Shown here piece by piece: positions 44,474-52,964 of a stretch of DNA of 64,000 nt. Below the pieces are notes generated by a model. It was not told where the DNA came from, did not search any database, and saw nothing but the letters and a program-made list of their open reading frames with translations. The position numbers and the translations under genes are program-made. Position 1 is the first letter of the stretch, and the number at the start of each line of letters is the position of its first letter. Source of the stretch: RPRB01 sp035501615 (GTDB lineage: Bacteria; Myxococcota; Myxococcia; Myxococcales; Myxococcaceae); the NCBI GenBank assembly GCA_035501615.1, contig DATJVY010000062.1:7012-71011 (forward strand), given 5' to 3'.

Positions 44474-45898
44474 ATGTCCAGGACCCTCCTCATCGACCCG
44501 GTCACCCGAATCGAGGGGCACGCCCGGATCACCATCGAGGTGGACGCCGGCGGGAACGTCAGCGACGCGCGGCTCCACGTCGTCGAGTTCCGGGGCTTCG
44601 AGAAGATCTGCGAGGGGCGCCCTCTGGAGGAGATGCCCGGGCTGATGGCCCGGGTGTGCGGCATCTGCCCCGTATCGCACGCGCTCGCCGCGTCGAAGGC
44701 AGGTGACCGCATCCTCGGAGTGGACGTGCCGGTGGCGGCGGTGAAGCAGCGGCAGCTCGCCACCTGGGCCCAGGTGCTGCAGTCGCACGCGCTCTCCTTC
44801 TTCCACCTCTCGAGCCCGGATCTGCTCGTGGGAATGGATGCCGACCCGGCGAGGCGAAACGTCTTCGCCATGGCCGGCAGCGAGGTGGACTTCGTCCGCC
44901 GAGGCATTCGCCTGCGCCAGTTCGGTCAGCGCACCATCGAGCTGGTGGGCGGGCGGAAGGTGCACCCCGGCTGGTCGGTCCCGGGCGGTGTCACCGAGCC
45001 GGTGGCCCGGAGCGCCGTCGAGGAGTTGCTCCCCTGGATCCCCGAGCTGTACGAATCCATGCGCCTGGCGCTCGAGCGGCTGAAGCGGACGTTCGAGCCG
45101 CTCCGGGCGGAGATCGCCGGGCTCGGCGACTTTCCGTCGCTGTTCCTCGGGCTCGTCGACGCCGAGGGAAACCTCGAGTTTTACGACGGCAGCCTCCGGC
45201 TGGTGGACGCCACCGGCGCGGTGGTCGCCGAGGGCCTCGACCCGCGCCAGTACCGGACCTACCTCGGCGAGGTGTCCGAGCCGGACACCTTCGTGAAGCC
45301 CACCTTCTACGCGCCGCTGGGCGAGGAGAAGGGCATGTACCGGGTCGGGCCGCTCGCGCGGCTCAATGTGGTGAAGGCGACCGGGACGCCGCGGGCCGAT
45401 GCCGAGCTGGTCAACTTCCGCTGGCTGGGCAAGCAGGGGGTGGTGACGCAGTCGTTCCACTTCCACTACGCGCGGCTCATCGAGATGCTCCACTGCGTCG
45501 AGCGCATCGAGCAGGCGCTCCAGGAGCCGGAGCTGCAGTGGACGCGGGTTCGGAGCTGGGCACGACCGAACCACACCACCGGCGTGGGCTGCTGCGAGGC
45601 CCCGCGGGGGACGCTCTTCCACGACTACGAGGTCGACCTCGCTGGCCAGGTGAGGAAGGCCAACCTCCTCATCGCCACACAGCAGAACGGTGGGGCGATG
45701 CAGCGAGCGGTGAAGCAAGCTGCGCAGCGTTTCGTGGAGCCCGCCGTGCTCACCGAGGGGATGCTCAACCGTGTCGAGGCGGCCATCCGCTGCTTCGATC
45801 CCTGCCTGTCCTGCTCCACCCAGGCCCTGGGGCAGATGGCGATGGTGGTCGAGGTGCGTGGCCCAGGGGGCGAGCTGCTCGCCCGGAAGGAGCGTTGA
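44474..45898 (+). CDS. hoxH: [NiFe]-hydrogenase large subunit HoxH
   Basis: 474 residues. The nickel-iron site ligands are in the N-terminal L1 motif RVCGIC (Cys62, Cys65) and the C-terminal L2 motif DPCLSC (Cys444, Cys447). After the L2 cysteines, most large subunits have His at the place where the maturation protease cuts; here the sequence is CSTQALGQM, with Gln450. A 24-residue tail follows, as expected of an unprocessed precursor. The ATG at 44474 is chosen; a GTG at 44468 overlaps the hoxY stop. The protease gene follows immediately. It carries out H2 oxidation or proton reduction. Confidence 0.95.
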   Translation: MSRTLLIDPVTRIEGHARITIEVDAGGNVSDARLHVVEFRGFEKICEGRPLEEMPGLMARVCGICPVSHALAASKAGDRILGVDVPVAAVKQRQLATWAQVLQSHALSFFHLSSPDLLVGMDADPARRNVFAMAGSEVDFVRRGIRLRQFGQRTIELVGGRKVHPGWSVPGGVTEPVARSAVEELLPWIPELYESMRLALERLKRTFEPLRAEIAGLGDFPSLFLGLVDAEGNLEFYDGSLRLVDATGAVVAEGLDPRQYRTYLGEVSEPDTFVKPTFYAPLGEEKGMYRVGPLARLNVVKATGTPRADAELVNFRWLGKQGVVTQSFHFHYARLIEMLHCVERIEQALQEPELQWTRVRSWARPNHTTGVGCCEAPRGTLFHDYEVDLAGQVRKANLLIATQQNGGAMQRAVKQAAQRFVEPAVLTEGMLNRVEAAIRCFDPCLSCSTQALGQMAMVVEVRGPGGELLARKER

Positions 45899-45899
45899 G

Positions 45900-46325
45900 G
45901 TGAGCACCCTCGTGGTCGGCATCGGGAATACCCTGCTCGGGGACGACGGGGCCGGCCCCTTCGTCGTCGAGCTGCTGTGGGCGGAAGGGGCCAGGGGGCT
46001 GGAGCTCCGGGCGGCGCACACGCTTCTCCCCGAGCTGGCCGGAGAGATGCCGGGCCACACGGCGGTGGTGTTCGTCGACGCCGACCGGAAGGCCAGGGAG
46101 ATCAGCTTCCGTCCGATCGCTCCGGCCGATGGCTCCGGCCTCCACCGCTTCGCGCCCGCTCAGGTGGTCGAGATGGCGCGTGGGCTCGGATTCGAGGGAG
46201 AGGCGTGGATCTGCAGCGTGCCGGTGCAGTCGACGGAGCCGGGAGAGACGCTCTCCCCGGAGGCGGAGCTGGCTGCGGTTCGCACGGCCTCGCTGCTGCT
46301 GGCCCGTCTCGGCAGCCCGGGCTGA
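45900..46325 (+). CDS. hoxW: hydrogenase maturation protease (HoxW type)
   Basis: 141 residues starting VSTLVVGIGNTLLGDDGAGPFVVE, the signature of HyaD/HycI/HoxW endopeptidases that remove the C-terminal tail of the large subunit after nickel insertion. The nickel-sensing acidic residues are the Asp in GDDGAG and the Asp in VVFVDADRKA. The conserved His region is less clear. The GTG start is two bases past the hoxH stop. It presumably acts on HoxH. Confidence 0.9.
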   Translation: MSTLVVGIGNTLLGDDGAGPFVVELLWAEGARGLELRAAHTLLPELAGEMPGHTAVVFVDADRKAREISFRPIAPADGSGLHRFAPAQVVEMARGLGFEGEAWICSVPVQSTEPGETLSPEAELAAVRTASLLLARLGSPG

Positions 46326-46351
46326 GGCAGCGGCCTCCGGCCGGGCCCGGG

Positions 46352-47395
46352 TCAGTACAGGACGGTCCGCTGCGGTGGCGGGTCGTTCCCCGCCGCGGAG
46401 GAGGCGGTGGCCAGGCCCGCGCGCGCGTGCGGCGGCGTGGCTCCCGGCGGTAGCTCCACCTCTCCGCGGTTCCCGAAGATGCGGGCGCCGGCCAGATTCC
46501 CGTTCCCGCCCTGTGCGTCGGCGTCGACCCGGAGTACGGCCTCCGAGTGGCGGCCGTCGTTGAACAGCACGTCGGTCTTCACCGAGGTGGAGACGACCAC
46601 GTTGGCACAGCAGTGGTCGCTCACCTCCACGCCGAGGCCCTCCGCCTGCGCGGACGGGTTGTGGGGAATCGCGAAGTCGTTCGCGACCACGCTCGCGCGC
46701 TTCTGACCCAGCACGAACACGCCGGTCATCGGGAACTCGTCCAGGCCGTCGGGGATGTCTCCCTGCACGTGGTTGAAGGCTGCCAGGTTCCCCTCCGGCC
46801 GCCGGTCCAGAACCAGCCGCTGCTGGAAGACGATGCCATCGCCGCCTGCGCAGCCGCCGTCGCAGGTGAGCGCGGTCAGATGGGTGATCCGGTTGAACAG
46901 CACGCTCCAGCCGCCGCCGTCGGTGTTGGTCACTCCCTGGAACGTCCCCTCGAAGTCGTTGTCCACCACGCGCACGTGGTCGGCGGAGCGGGCGAGGATC
47001 GCCGCGCCGATGGGGGTGAGGTTCGCGTTGGAGACCCCGCGGCCGTCGAAGCGGAATCCGCGGATGGAGCTGCCCGAGGCGCGCGCGTCGGGCAGGAAGA
47101 AGCCGACACGGTACACTCCCACCGCCGGGGCGTCGCACCCGATGATGGTCGCGCCCTGGCGCCCCACGAGCTCCACCCGCTTGGTGAGGGTCGCGCCGCA
47201 GAACTGCCCGCCGGTCACGACGATGCGATCGCCGTCGCTCGCCGCGTCCACCGCTGCCTGGATCGTCGGCTGATCCCGAGGGACGCGGATGAGGTGCCCG
47301 TCCTCGTCGTGGTCCCGATGCTCGCCCGCGAAAGCATCGCCAGCGATTCCGAGGAACGCCACGAGTCCCCAGTTCCAGACGGCATGCTTGGACAT
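46352..47395 (-). CDS. secreted parallel beta-helix protein
   Basis: 347 residues with a signal peptide (VAFLGIAGDAFAG). A motif VPRDQPTIQAAVDAASDGDRIVV opens a right-handed beta-helix of the NosD/pectate-lyase-like kind, followed by rungs such as VRVVDNDFEGTFQGVTN and VVANDFAIPHN. The C-terminal 30 residues are Pro/Ala-rich and probably disordered. No catalytic residues can be named; carbohydrate binding is possible. It is convergent with the hox operon and unlikely to be part of it. Confidence 0.8.
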   Translation of the reverse strand: MSKHAVWNWGLVAFLGIAGDAFAGEHRDHDEDGHLIRVPRDQPTIQAAVDAASDGDRIVVTGGQFCGATLTKRVELVGRQGATIIGCDAPAVGVYRVGFFLPDARASGSSIRGFRFDGRGVSNANLTPIGAAILARSADHVRVVDNDFEGTFQGVTNTDGGGWSVLFNRITHLTALTCDGGCAGGDGIVFQQRLVLDRRPEGNLAAFNHVQGDIPDGLDEFPMTGVFVLGQKRASVVANDFAIPHNPSAQAEGLGVEVSDHCCANVVVSTSVKTDVLFNDGRHSEAVLRVDADAQGGNGNLAGARIFGNRGEVELPPGATPPHARAGLATASSAAGNDPPPQRTVLY

Positions 47396-47888
47396 GGCGC
47401 TCCCTCCCGACGCGGGGGATCACCGCACAGCTCCCGCGTGGTGTCGAGCGAGCGCCCGGTGACGAGCAGCGACGCGCGCGAGGGGAGCGGACCACACTTC
47501 GGAATGGCTGTAGGACCTTCGTCCTGCTGGACTCGTCCCGCGGCCGGTGGACAGCTGACCCCATGACCGGATGGCGCGCGGCCCTTCCACCGGCCCGGTG
47601 GCTCCGGGAGTACCGCGGTCGCCGAGCTGACCGCGCTGCTGGTCGCTGGTGGCTGCGATGTGCGTCGTCGCCTGGCTCCTCCGGCCGACCGATCGCTCTC
47701 GATGATGGACGTGATCGACGAACTCCAGCGCGGTGGCCGATTCTGCAATCACGTCGTCCTGGTTGCCTGCTCGCCCCGCTCCCGGTAGCCGGGGCGCAGC
47801 GGCGGCGGGCGCCCTCACGACCAGGCCGAGGGAGGCTTGACTCGGTGCGGCTTGCCGCCCACTCCATCCCGGGGATACGGCCCGCACC
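47396..47888. other. 490-bp region without a confident gene
   Basis: No frame here combines a plausible start, ribosome site, codon bias and family resemblance. A plus-strand stretch ending at a TAG near 47790 has some coding character (ELTALLVAGGCD, DVIDELQRGG) but no upstream start; it may be a gene remnant. The upstream part should hold the promoter of the beta-helix gene. Confidence 0.4.
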
Positions 47889-48116
47889 ATGCTGACCCGG
47901 GTTCCGGAAGCCGAGGCCACCCTGCGCTTCTCCGAGCTGCTGGAGCGGGCGAGGACCGGAGAGACCATCCTCGTCGAGCGGGACGGCGTGGCCGTGTGCC
48001 GGCTCGGTCCGCCCGGGCCGGCCTGCACGCTCGACGCCTTCACCCGGTTCCTGGAGGAGCTCCACTCCCAGGGCGGGGTCCGCGAGGTCACGTACTCGCC
48101 GCAGCGGCTGGCCTGA
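47889..48116 (+). CDS. Phd/YefM-like antitoxin, orphan
   Basis: 75 residues. LRFSELLERARTGETILVERDGVAVCRL matches the DNA-binding N-terminal domain of Phd/YefM antitoxins (SELLERV..GE.ILI.R.GKPVA.L). The C-terminal 30 residues would be the toxin-binding tail. No toxin gene of the PIN, Doc or RelE type lies within several kilobases on either strand. It may be an orphan antitoxin, a solo regulator or a decayed locus. Confidence 0.7.
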   Translation: MLTRVPEAEATLRFSELLERARTGETILVERDGVAVCRLGPPGPACTLDAFTRFLEELHSQGGVREVTYSPQRLA

Positions 48117-48166
48117 GGCTGGCAAGGGGTCGCCCGTCCGCCGCAGTCTGGTAAGGAGCGACCCCC

Positions 48167-50263
48167 ATGATGCACCTCCGCCTCACCGCGGCCACGCTGG
48201 CCGCCGTCGTGTCGCTGGGCTGTGCCGGCCAGGGCTCCGGAGCGATGCCCGAGCTGCCCGGAGCGCCGCCGCGCAAGCCGAGCGGGGAGATCCGCAAGGA
48301 CCCCAACGCCGATCAGGCGCTGGCGCAGCTCGAGGCCACCGCCCGCAGCCAGCCGAAGCCGAAGCAGGTCGAGATGTACCTGAACTTCCGCAAGGCCTAC
48401 CCGGCGACCACCGCCGGCGAGGACGCGCTCTACCGCGCCGGCGTCCTCTCCTTCGAGCTGGGCGACTACGTCAACGCCCGCAAGCAGTTCAACGAGCTGC
48501 TCTTCGAGAACCCGCTGGTCCCGCAGGCGCAGGACGCTCGCTTCAAGCTCGGGCTCTCCGCGCTGGAGCTGAAGAGCTACCGCGACGCCTACCAGACGCT
48601 GCTCCCCCTCCGTGACCGGGTTCCCCCGGAGCAGCGGGCACAGCTCGAGGACGCGCTCCGCCGCGCCGCCGAGGGCGCGCGTCTCTACGACCAGGCGATG
48701 AAGATGGCGCTGCAGCGGGCCGAGCAGGCCGGCACGCCCGAGGAGCGAAGCGCAGCACTGGCCCACCTCGCCGACATGGTGGACGCCCAGGTGGGCAGCG
48801 ACGAGGTTGCCCGCGTGCAGGCCGACCTGTCTCCCTCGCATCCGGCCTGGCCGCTGCTGACCTTCAAGCTGGCCCGCGTCTACCAGCACACCCGCGACAT
48901 CCCGAAGCTGAAGGCCACGCTGCAGTCGCTGCTCTCCAACGCGCCGGGAAGCCCCTACACCGCCGAGGCGCAGGAGATGCTCGCTCGCGCCGACCGCGTG
49001 GGTCAGGTGCGCGGCCGGACGCTCGGCGTGCTGCTCCCGCTCACCGGCAAGTACAAGGCCTTCGGCGAGGCGGTGATGCGAGGCATCCGGCTCGGGCTGA
49101 AGGGCAGCGACATCGAGCTGGTGGTCAAGGACACGCAAGGGGACGGCACCCGCGCGGCCACCGCGGTGGAGGAGCTGGTCTTCAACGACGGCGCGGTGGC
49201 GGCCATCGGTCCGCTCTTCATCGAGGACAGCAAGCGTGCGGCGCTGGTGGCCCAGGACCTCGGGCTTCCCCTGCTCACCCTGACCCGGAGCGAGGACGTG
49301 ACCGAGATCGGCCCGTTCGTGTTCCGGAACATGCTGACCTACTCGGCGCAGACCCGCGCGCTGGTGGACTGGGCGACGGCGGTCATGGGCTACAAGTCGT
49401 TCGCGGTGCTCTACCCCAACACTCCCTACGGGGTGGAGATGACCAACGACTTCTGGGACGACGTCGTCGGCCGCGGCGGGGCGATGCGTGGAGCGGAGAG
49501 CTACACCGCCGACCAGACGACCTTCACCGCGCAGGCCAAGAAGCTGGTGGGCCGGTACTACCTGGACGATCGCCGCGACTACTTCGAGGAGGTCCAGGAG
49601 GTGACCAAGGACCTCAAGGACAGCTACCGGCGGCGCAAGGCGGTGGAGAAGCTGAGGAGCAAGCTCGACCCCATCGTGGACTTCGAGGCGCTCTTCATCC
49701 CCGACGAGTGGCAGCGGGTCGGGCTGGTGGCGCCGGCCCTGGCGGTGGAGGACATCATCACCAACACCTGCGACCCGAAGGAGATCGAGAACCTCAAGAA
49801 GACCACCGGCAAGAAGGAGATCCGCACCGTGACCTTGCTCGGGGGCAATGGCTGGAACTCGCCGAAGAACGGCGACGGCATCCCGCAGCTTGTCGAGCGA
49901 GGTGGGAAGTTCGTCCTCTGCAGCGTCTTCGTGGACGGCTTCTACGCCGACAGCAGCCGCGAGGCGACCCGGCGCTTCGTCCGTCTCTACGGCGAGGCCT
50001 ACAAGGACACGGCCCCCACGCTGCTCGATGCGGTGGGGTTCGACTCGGTCCGGATGTTCCGGGCGCTCCTCGACCGGCAGACCGCCACCCTGGACCGGAC
50101 GTCGGTGCGAGACGGGCTCGCGGCGACCCGGGACTTCGAGGGCGCAACGGGCAAGACCAGCTTCAACCAGAAGCGCGAGGCGGAGAAGCCGCTGTTCTTC
50201 CTCACCATCGATCCCAAGGGCATCCGCGAGATCCAGCCCACCGAGCGCCTCAGCGGCTCCTGA
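48167..50263 (+). CDS. periplasmic-binding-type lipoprotein (penicillin-binding protein activator-like)
   Basis: 698 residues. Lipobox VVSLGCAGQ, then a TPR-like helical domain of about 250 residues (YRAGVLSFELGDYVNARKQF), then a type 1 periplasmic-binding fold from about 280 (RTLGVLLPLTGKYKAFGEAVMRGIRLGL, AAIGPLFIEDSKRAALVAQ). This order, TPR then ABC-substrate-binding fold, is that of LpoA, the outer-membrane activator of penicillin-binding protein 1A, and of related myxobacterial lipoproteins. A transport role is less likely since no ABC genes are adjacent. The ATG follows AAGGAG. Confidence 0.8.
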   Translation: MMHLRLTAATLAAVVSLGCAGQGSGAMPELPGAPPRKPSGEIRKDPNADQALAQLEATARSQPKPKQVEMYLNFRKAYPATTAGEDALYRAGVLSFELGDYVNARKQFNELLFENPLVPQAQDARFKLGLSALELKSYRDAYQTLLPLRDRVPPEQRAQLEDALRRAAEGARLYDQAMKMALQRAEQAGTPEERSAALAHLADMVDAQVGSDEVARVQADLSPSHPAWPLLTFKLARVYQHTRDIPKLKATLQSLLSNAPGSPYTAEAQEMLARADRVGQVRGRTLGVLLPLTGKYKAFGEAVMRGIRLGLKGSDIELVVKDTQGDGTRAATAVEELVFNDGAVAAIGPLFIEDSKRAALVAQDLGLPLLTLTRSEDVTEIGPFVFRNMLTYSAQTRALVDWATAVMGYKSFAVLYPNTPYGVEMTNDFWDDVVGRGGAMRGAESYTADQTTFTAQAKKLVGRYYLDDRRDYFEEVQEVTKDLKDSYRRRKAVEKLRSKLDPIVDFEALFIPDEWQRVGLVAPALAVEDIITNTCDPKEIENLKKTTGKKEIRTVTLLGGNGWNSPKNGDGIPQLVERGGKFVLCSVFVDGFYADSSREATRRFVRLYGEAYKDTAPTLLDAVGFDSVRMFRALLDRQTATLDRTSVRDGLAATRDFEGATGKTSFNQKREAEKPLFFLTIDPKGIREIQPTERLSGS

Positions 50264-50284
50264 GCGGGCCCGCGCGTCGAGGCG

Positions 50285-50794
50285 TCAGGCGTCCTCGCGC
50301 GCCGCGACGAGCCGGGCCCGGACCTGCACCTCCGGCTCCATCCGGAACATCAGGAAGGAGGGTGGCGGAAGCCCGAAGTCCCGCATGTCGATCGCCCGAC
50401 CGCCCTCCAGGACCAGGGTGCGAGGCTCCGGCTGCCGGAGCCTCACCTCGACGTCGAGCGTGCGGGTCACGCCGTGGAAGGTGAGCGTACCGGTGAGGTG
50501 AAGCGTGTCGGGCTCCCGTCCGGTGGAGGCCTCGACGAGCTCCGCGCGAATCCAGGCGTGGAGGCGGCCGTCGATCCGGCGCTGCAGCTCCCCGTCGACC
50601 AGCCGGTTCCCGGACCTCAGCCGGGACGTCTCGAGCTCGACCTGCGTCGGCCGGGCGAGCATGGGCCGATCGCCGTCGAGCTCCACACCGACCACGCCCG
50701 AGAGGCCGGTGGTGTGAACCCGCACCGGATGGAGGCTGGAGCGGGCCTCGGCCCACAGCTCCGATTGCTCCGGGACGAGGCGGAAGCGGGCCAT
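50285..50794 (-). CDS. YceI family protein
   Basis: 169 residues. FRLVPEQSELWAEARSSLHPVRVHTTGLSG is the opening of the YceI lipocalin-like barrel, and TGTLTFHGVTRTLDVEVRL is the usual central motif. YceI proteins bind isoprenoid or other amphiphilic ligands; many are periplasmic, but no signal peptide is visible here. It lies 65 bases downstream of hypB in the same direction and could be co-transcribed, without any known link to hydrogenase maturation. Confidence 0.85.
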   Translation of the reverse strand: MARFRLVPEQSELWAEARSSLHPVRVHTTGLSGVVGVELDGDRPMLARPTQVELETSRLRSGNRLVDGELQRRIDGRLHAWIRAELVEASTGREPDTLHLTGTLTFHGVTRTLDVEVRLRQPEPRTLVLEGGRAIDMRDFGLPPPSFLMFRMEPEVQVRARLVAAREDA

Positions 50795-50859
50795 CCGGCC
50801 CCGGAGAATAGGCTCGGAGGTGTCCGCGGGCACGGGCTCGGGACGGGGGGCCCGGCCGT

Positions 50860-51735
50860 TCAGCGGTCCGCGCGGGCGCTCACGTCCCGCGCCGTGAGCC
50901 ACCGGTACCACCCCTCCAGCCCCTCGCCGGTGGTGGCAGAGACACTCAGGACGTTGGCCGAGGGGTTCACCAGGCGGACGTGGGCGATGAACCGGTCGAC
51001 GTCGAAGTGGAGGTGCGGAAGCAGGTCCACCTTGTTGAGCAGGATGACGTCTGCGGCCCGGAACATGTGCGGGTACTTGAGGGGCTTGTCCTCGCCCTCG
51101 GTCGTCGAGGCGAGGACCGCGCGGGCCCCCTCGCCGAGGTCGAACAGAGCGGGACAGACCAGGTTCCCTACGTTCTCCACGAAGAGCAGCGAGCCGATGG
51201 CGGGGGTGAGCTCCAGGAGGGCATGGCGGAGCATCTCGGCGTCCAGGTGGCACCCGGTGCCGGTGTTGATCTGGACCACCCGGGCGCCGGTGGAGCGGAT
51301 GCGTTCCGCGTCGAGTCGGGTCTCCTGATCGCCCTCGATGACGGCGATCGCGACCGACTTGCCCAGGTCGCGCACGGTGCGCTCGAGGAGGGTGGTCTTC
51401 CCCGAGCCGGGAGAGCTCATGAGGTTCACCGCGAAGACGTTCCGGCCCTGGAGCCAGCCGCGGTTGCGCTCGGCGATGAGCCGGTTCTTTCCGAGGATCT
51501 CCTGCTCCAGCTGCACGGTCCGGGCGTGGGTCGATGGAGGCGCCTCGTCATGGGTGTGTCCGTGCGCCTCGCCGTGCTCGTGCGCGTGGCCGTGGGGCGC
51601 GTGGACGTGTCCGTGCGCCTCGCCGTGGGCGTGGTCGTGCGCGTGGCCGTGCTCGTGCGGGTGGCCGTGGTCATGCAGGAGGAGCAGGGTCGATGCTTCT
51701 CCCGGGGATCCGGAGCAGCCGCAGGTCGCACACAT
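50860..51735 (-). CDS. hypB: hydrogenase nickel incorporation GTPase HypB
   Basis: 291 residues. The start MCATCGC carries the high-affinity nickel motif CxxCGC. A histidine-rich region follows with 19 His in about 43 residues (roughly 22-64), used in other HypB proteins to store nickel. The GTPase domain has Walker A in SSPGSGKTTLL, the metal-site region INTGTGCHLDAEML and the base-recognition motif LNKVDLL. It delivers nickel with HypA to HoxH. The ATG overlaps the hypA stop by one base (TGATG). Confidence 0.95.
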   Translation of the reverse strand: MCATCGCSGSPGEASTLLLLHDHGHPHEHGHAHDHAHGEAHGHVHAPHGHAHEHGEAHGHTHDEAPPSTHARTVQLEQEILGKNRLIAERNRGWLQGRNVFAVNLMSSPGSGKTTLLERTVRDLGKSVAIAVIEGDQETRLDAERIRSTGARVVQINTGTGCHLDAEMLRHALLELTPAIGSLLFVENVGNLVCPALFDLGEGARAVLASTTEGEDKPLKYPHMFRAADVILLNKVDLLPHLHFDVDRFIAHVRLVNPSANVLSVSATTGEGLEGWYRWLTARDVSARADR

Positions 51736-52064
51736 CACGTCACCTCCACCGATCGGATCCGCAGCTCTCGGCCCCGGAGAACTTCGAGGAAGGGATTGCC
51801 GCACGCGCAGCGGCCGACCAGCTCCGCCATGGCCATCTCGCGCCTGCAGCTCCCGCATCGGCCCAGGCCCGGCACGTCGACGACATCCAGCCGGGCGCCC
51901 TCCAGCCGGGTACCCCGGGCGCAGGCGTCGAAGCAGAAGCGCACCGAGTCGGAGACCACGCCGGAGAGCGCGCCGATCTCGATGGTCACCGCGAGCACCT
52001 TCCCCTCGGGGACGGCCTCGCACACCGATTCCACGATGCCCTGGGAGATGGCCAGCTCGTGCAT
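51735..52064 (-). CDS. hypA: hydrogenase nickel metallochaperone HypA
   Basis: 109 residues starting MHELAISQGIVESV, where Met1 and His2 form the nickel site. The zinc domain has CGSC, but the second cysteine pair is closer together than usual: CAC in GRCACGNP instead of CxxC. The family C-terminus (LRIRSVEV) is present. HypA passes nickel with HypB to the hydrogenase large subunit. It is separated from the hox operon by five genes; the rest of the hyp set is outside the window. Confidence 0.92.
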   Translation of the reverse strand: MHELAISQGIVESVCEAVPEGKVLAVTIEIGALSGVVSDSVRFCFDACARGTRLEGARLDVVDVPGLGRCGSCRREMAMAELVGRCACGNPFLEVLRGRELRIRSVEVT

Positions 52065-52323
52065 GCAGTTCGAGCGGGCACGTGCATCCACCGCGCCAGG
52101 GATTCTCCGCGGGAACGGCCCTCCCTCCGCGCAGGAATTGCGTGATCGGGGCGCTGACGGTCGGTTCGGGGCGCAGGCCGATCAGAGCGGCGAGAACCAG
52201 TCGTGGCGCTTCCGGCGGACGATCGGGCCCTCGGGGCATCGCGTCCTCCAGGGCTGGAGCAGGTGGTGATCGCAATGCGCGCCGGTGCCGGGCGTCTCTG
52301 CTCCTGGTAGCGTCGGCCCCCCG

Positions 52324-52956
52324 ATGGCTCCTCCGAAGCGCCGCAAGACAACGGTTCGTCGCAAGCCCGCTCCGCCCAGGCGGCGCGCAGCCCCGAGGTC
52401 GAAGGAGTCCGGGACGACGCTTCCGGTGGACGTCCAGCCCGGCGCGGTCGACGAAGCGCTGCGGAAGGTGACCGACACGCTCCGGCAGTGGGCCAACGCC
52501 GGGCGCTACACCAAGGTGCGATTCAAGTTCCGCGGCAAGCCCCTCCTCCCCGATCTGCCGCTGGCCGCGGTGGTCGCAGCGGAGGGGCTGACCTTCTACT
52601 GGACGGGCATCCTCCGGGCGCTGCTGGTCAACGTCGCCGGGCGGAGCGTGCTCGACGTCGAGCTGGTCAACGACTCCGAGGGCCACCTGCAGAAGGGCAA
52701 GGAGGAGCTGCTCTCCGGCGAGGTCGATCGTGCGATCGCCGAGTTCCGCACCGCGCTGGCCAAGCAGCACGACAACCCCCGCGCGCACCTCAACCTGGGA
52801 ATCGCGCTCAAGCTCAAGGGCGACCGGGCGGGCGCCCGGAGCTCGCTGGAGAAGGCACGGAAGCTCGACCCCGACGGGCCGGTGGCGAGGGAGGCAGACC
52901 GCCTGCTCCAGGGCCTGGAAGGCAGCGCCGAAATGGGGAGCCCGGGTCCGGCGTAG
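52324..52956 (+). CDS. TPR-repeat protein with basic N-terminus
   Basis: 210 residues. The first 30 are Arg/Lys/Pro-rich (PKRRKTTVRRKPAPPRRRA) and likely disordered. A compact domain (VRFKFRGKPLLPDLPLAAVVAAEGLTF) of unknown kind follows. The C-terminal 90 residues are two TPR units (EVDRAIAEFRTALAKQHDNP). A role in protein contacts is likely but unidentified. Probably starts an operon with the YccF gene, eight bases downstream. Confidence 0.75.
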   Translation: MAPPKRRKTTVRRKPAPPRRRAAPRSKESGTTLPVDVQPGAVDEALRKVTDTLRQWANAGRYTKVRFKFRGKPLLPDLPLAAVVAAEGLTFYWTGILRALLVNVAGRSVLDVELVNDSEGHLQKGKEELLSGEVDRAIAEFRTALAKQHDNPRAHLNLGIALKLKGDRAGARSSLEKARKLDPDGPVAREADRLLQGLEGSAEMGSPGPA

Positions 52957-52964
52957 ATCCGGAC

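Noticed and set aside
47563..47895. Small plus-strand gene after the beta-helix protein
   Set aside because: No ribosome site, poor codon bias, Arg/Pro-rich product and no similarity; a competing frame has slightly better coding character but no start.
51540..51680. Repetitive GTG/CGTG-rich DNA that looks like a satellite or CRISPR-like repeat
   Set aside because: It encodes the His-rich N-terminal region of HypB on the minus strand; there are no regular repeat-spacer units.
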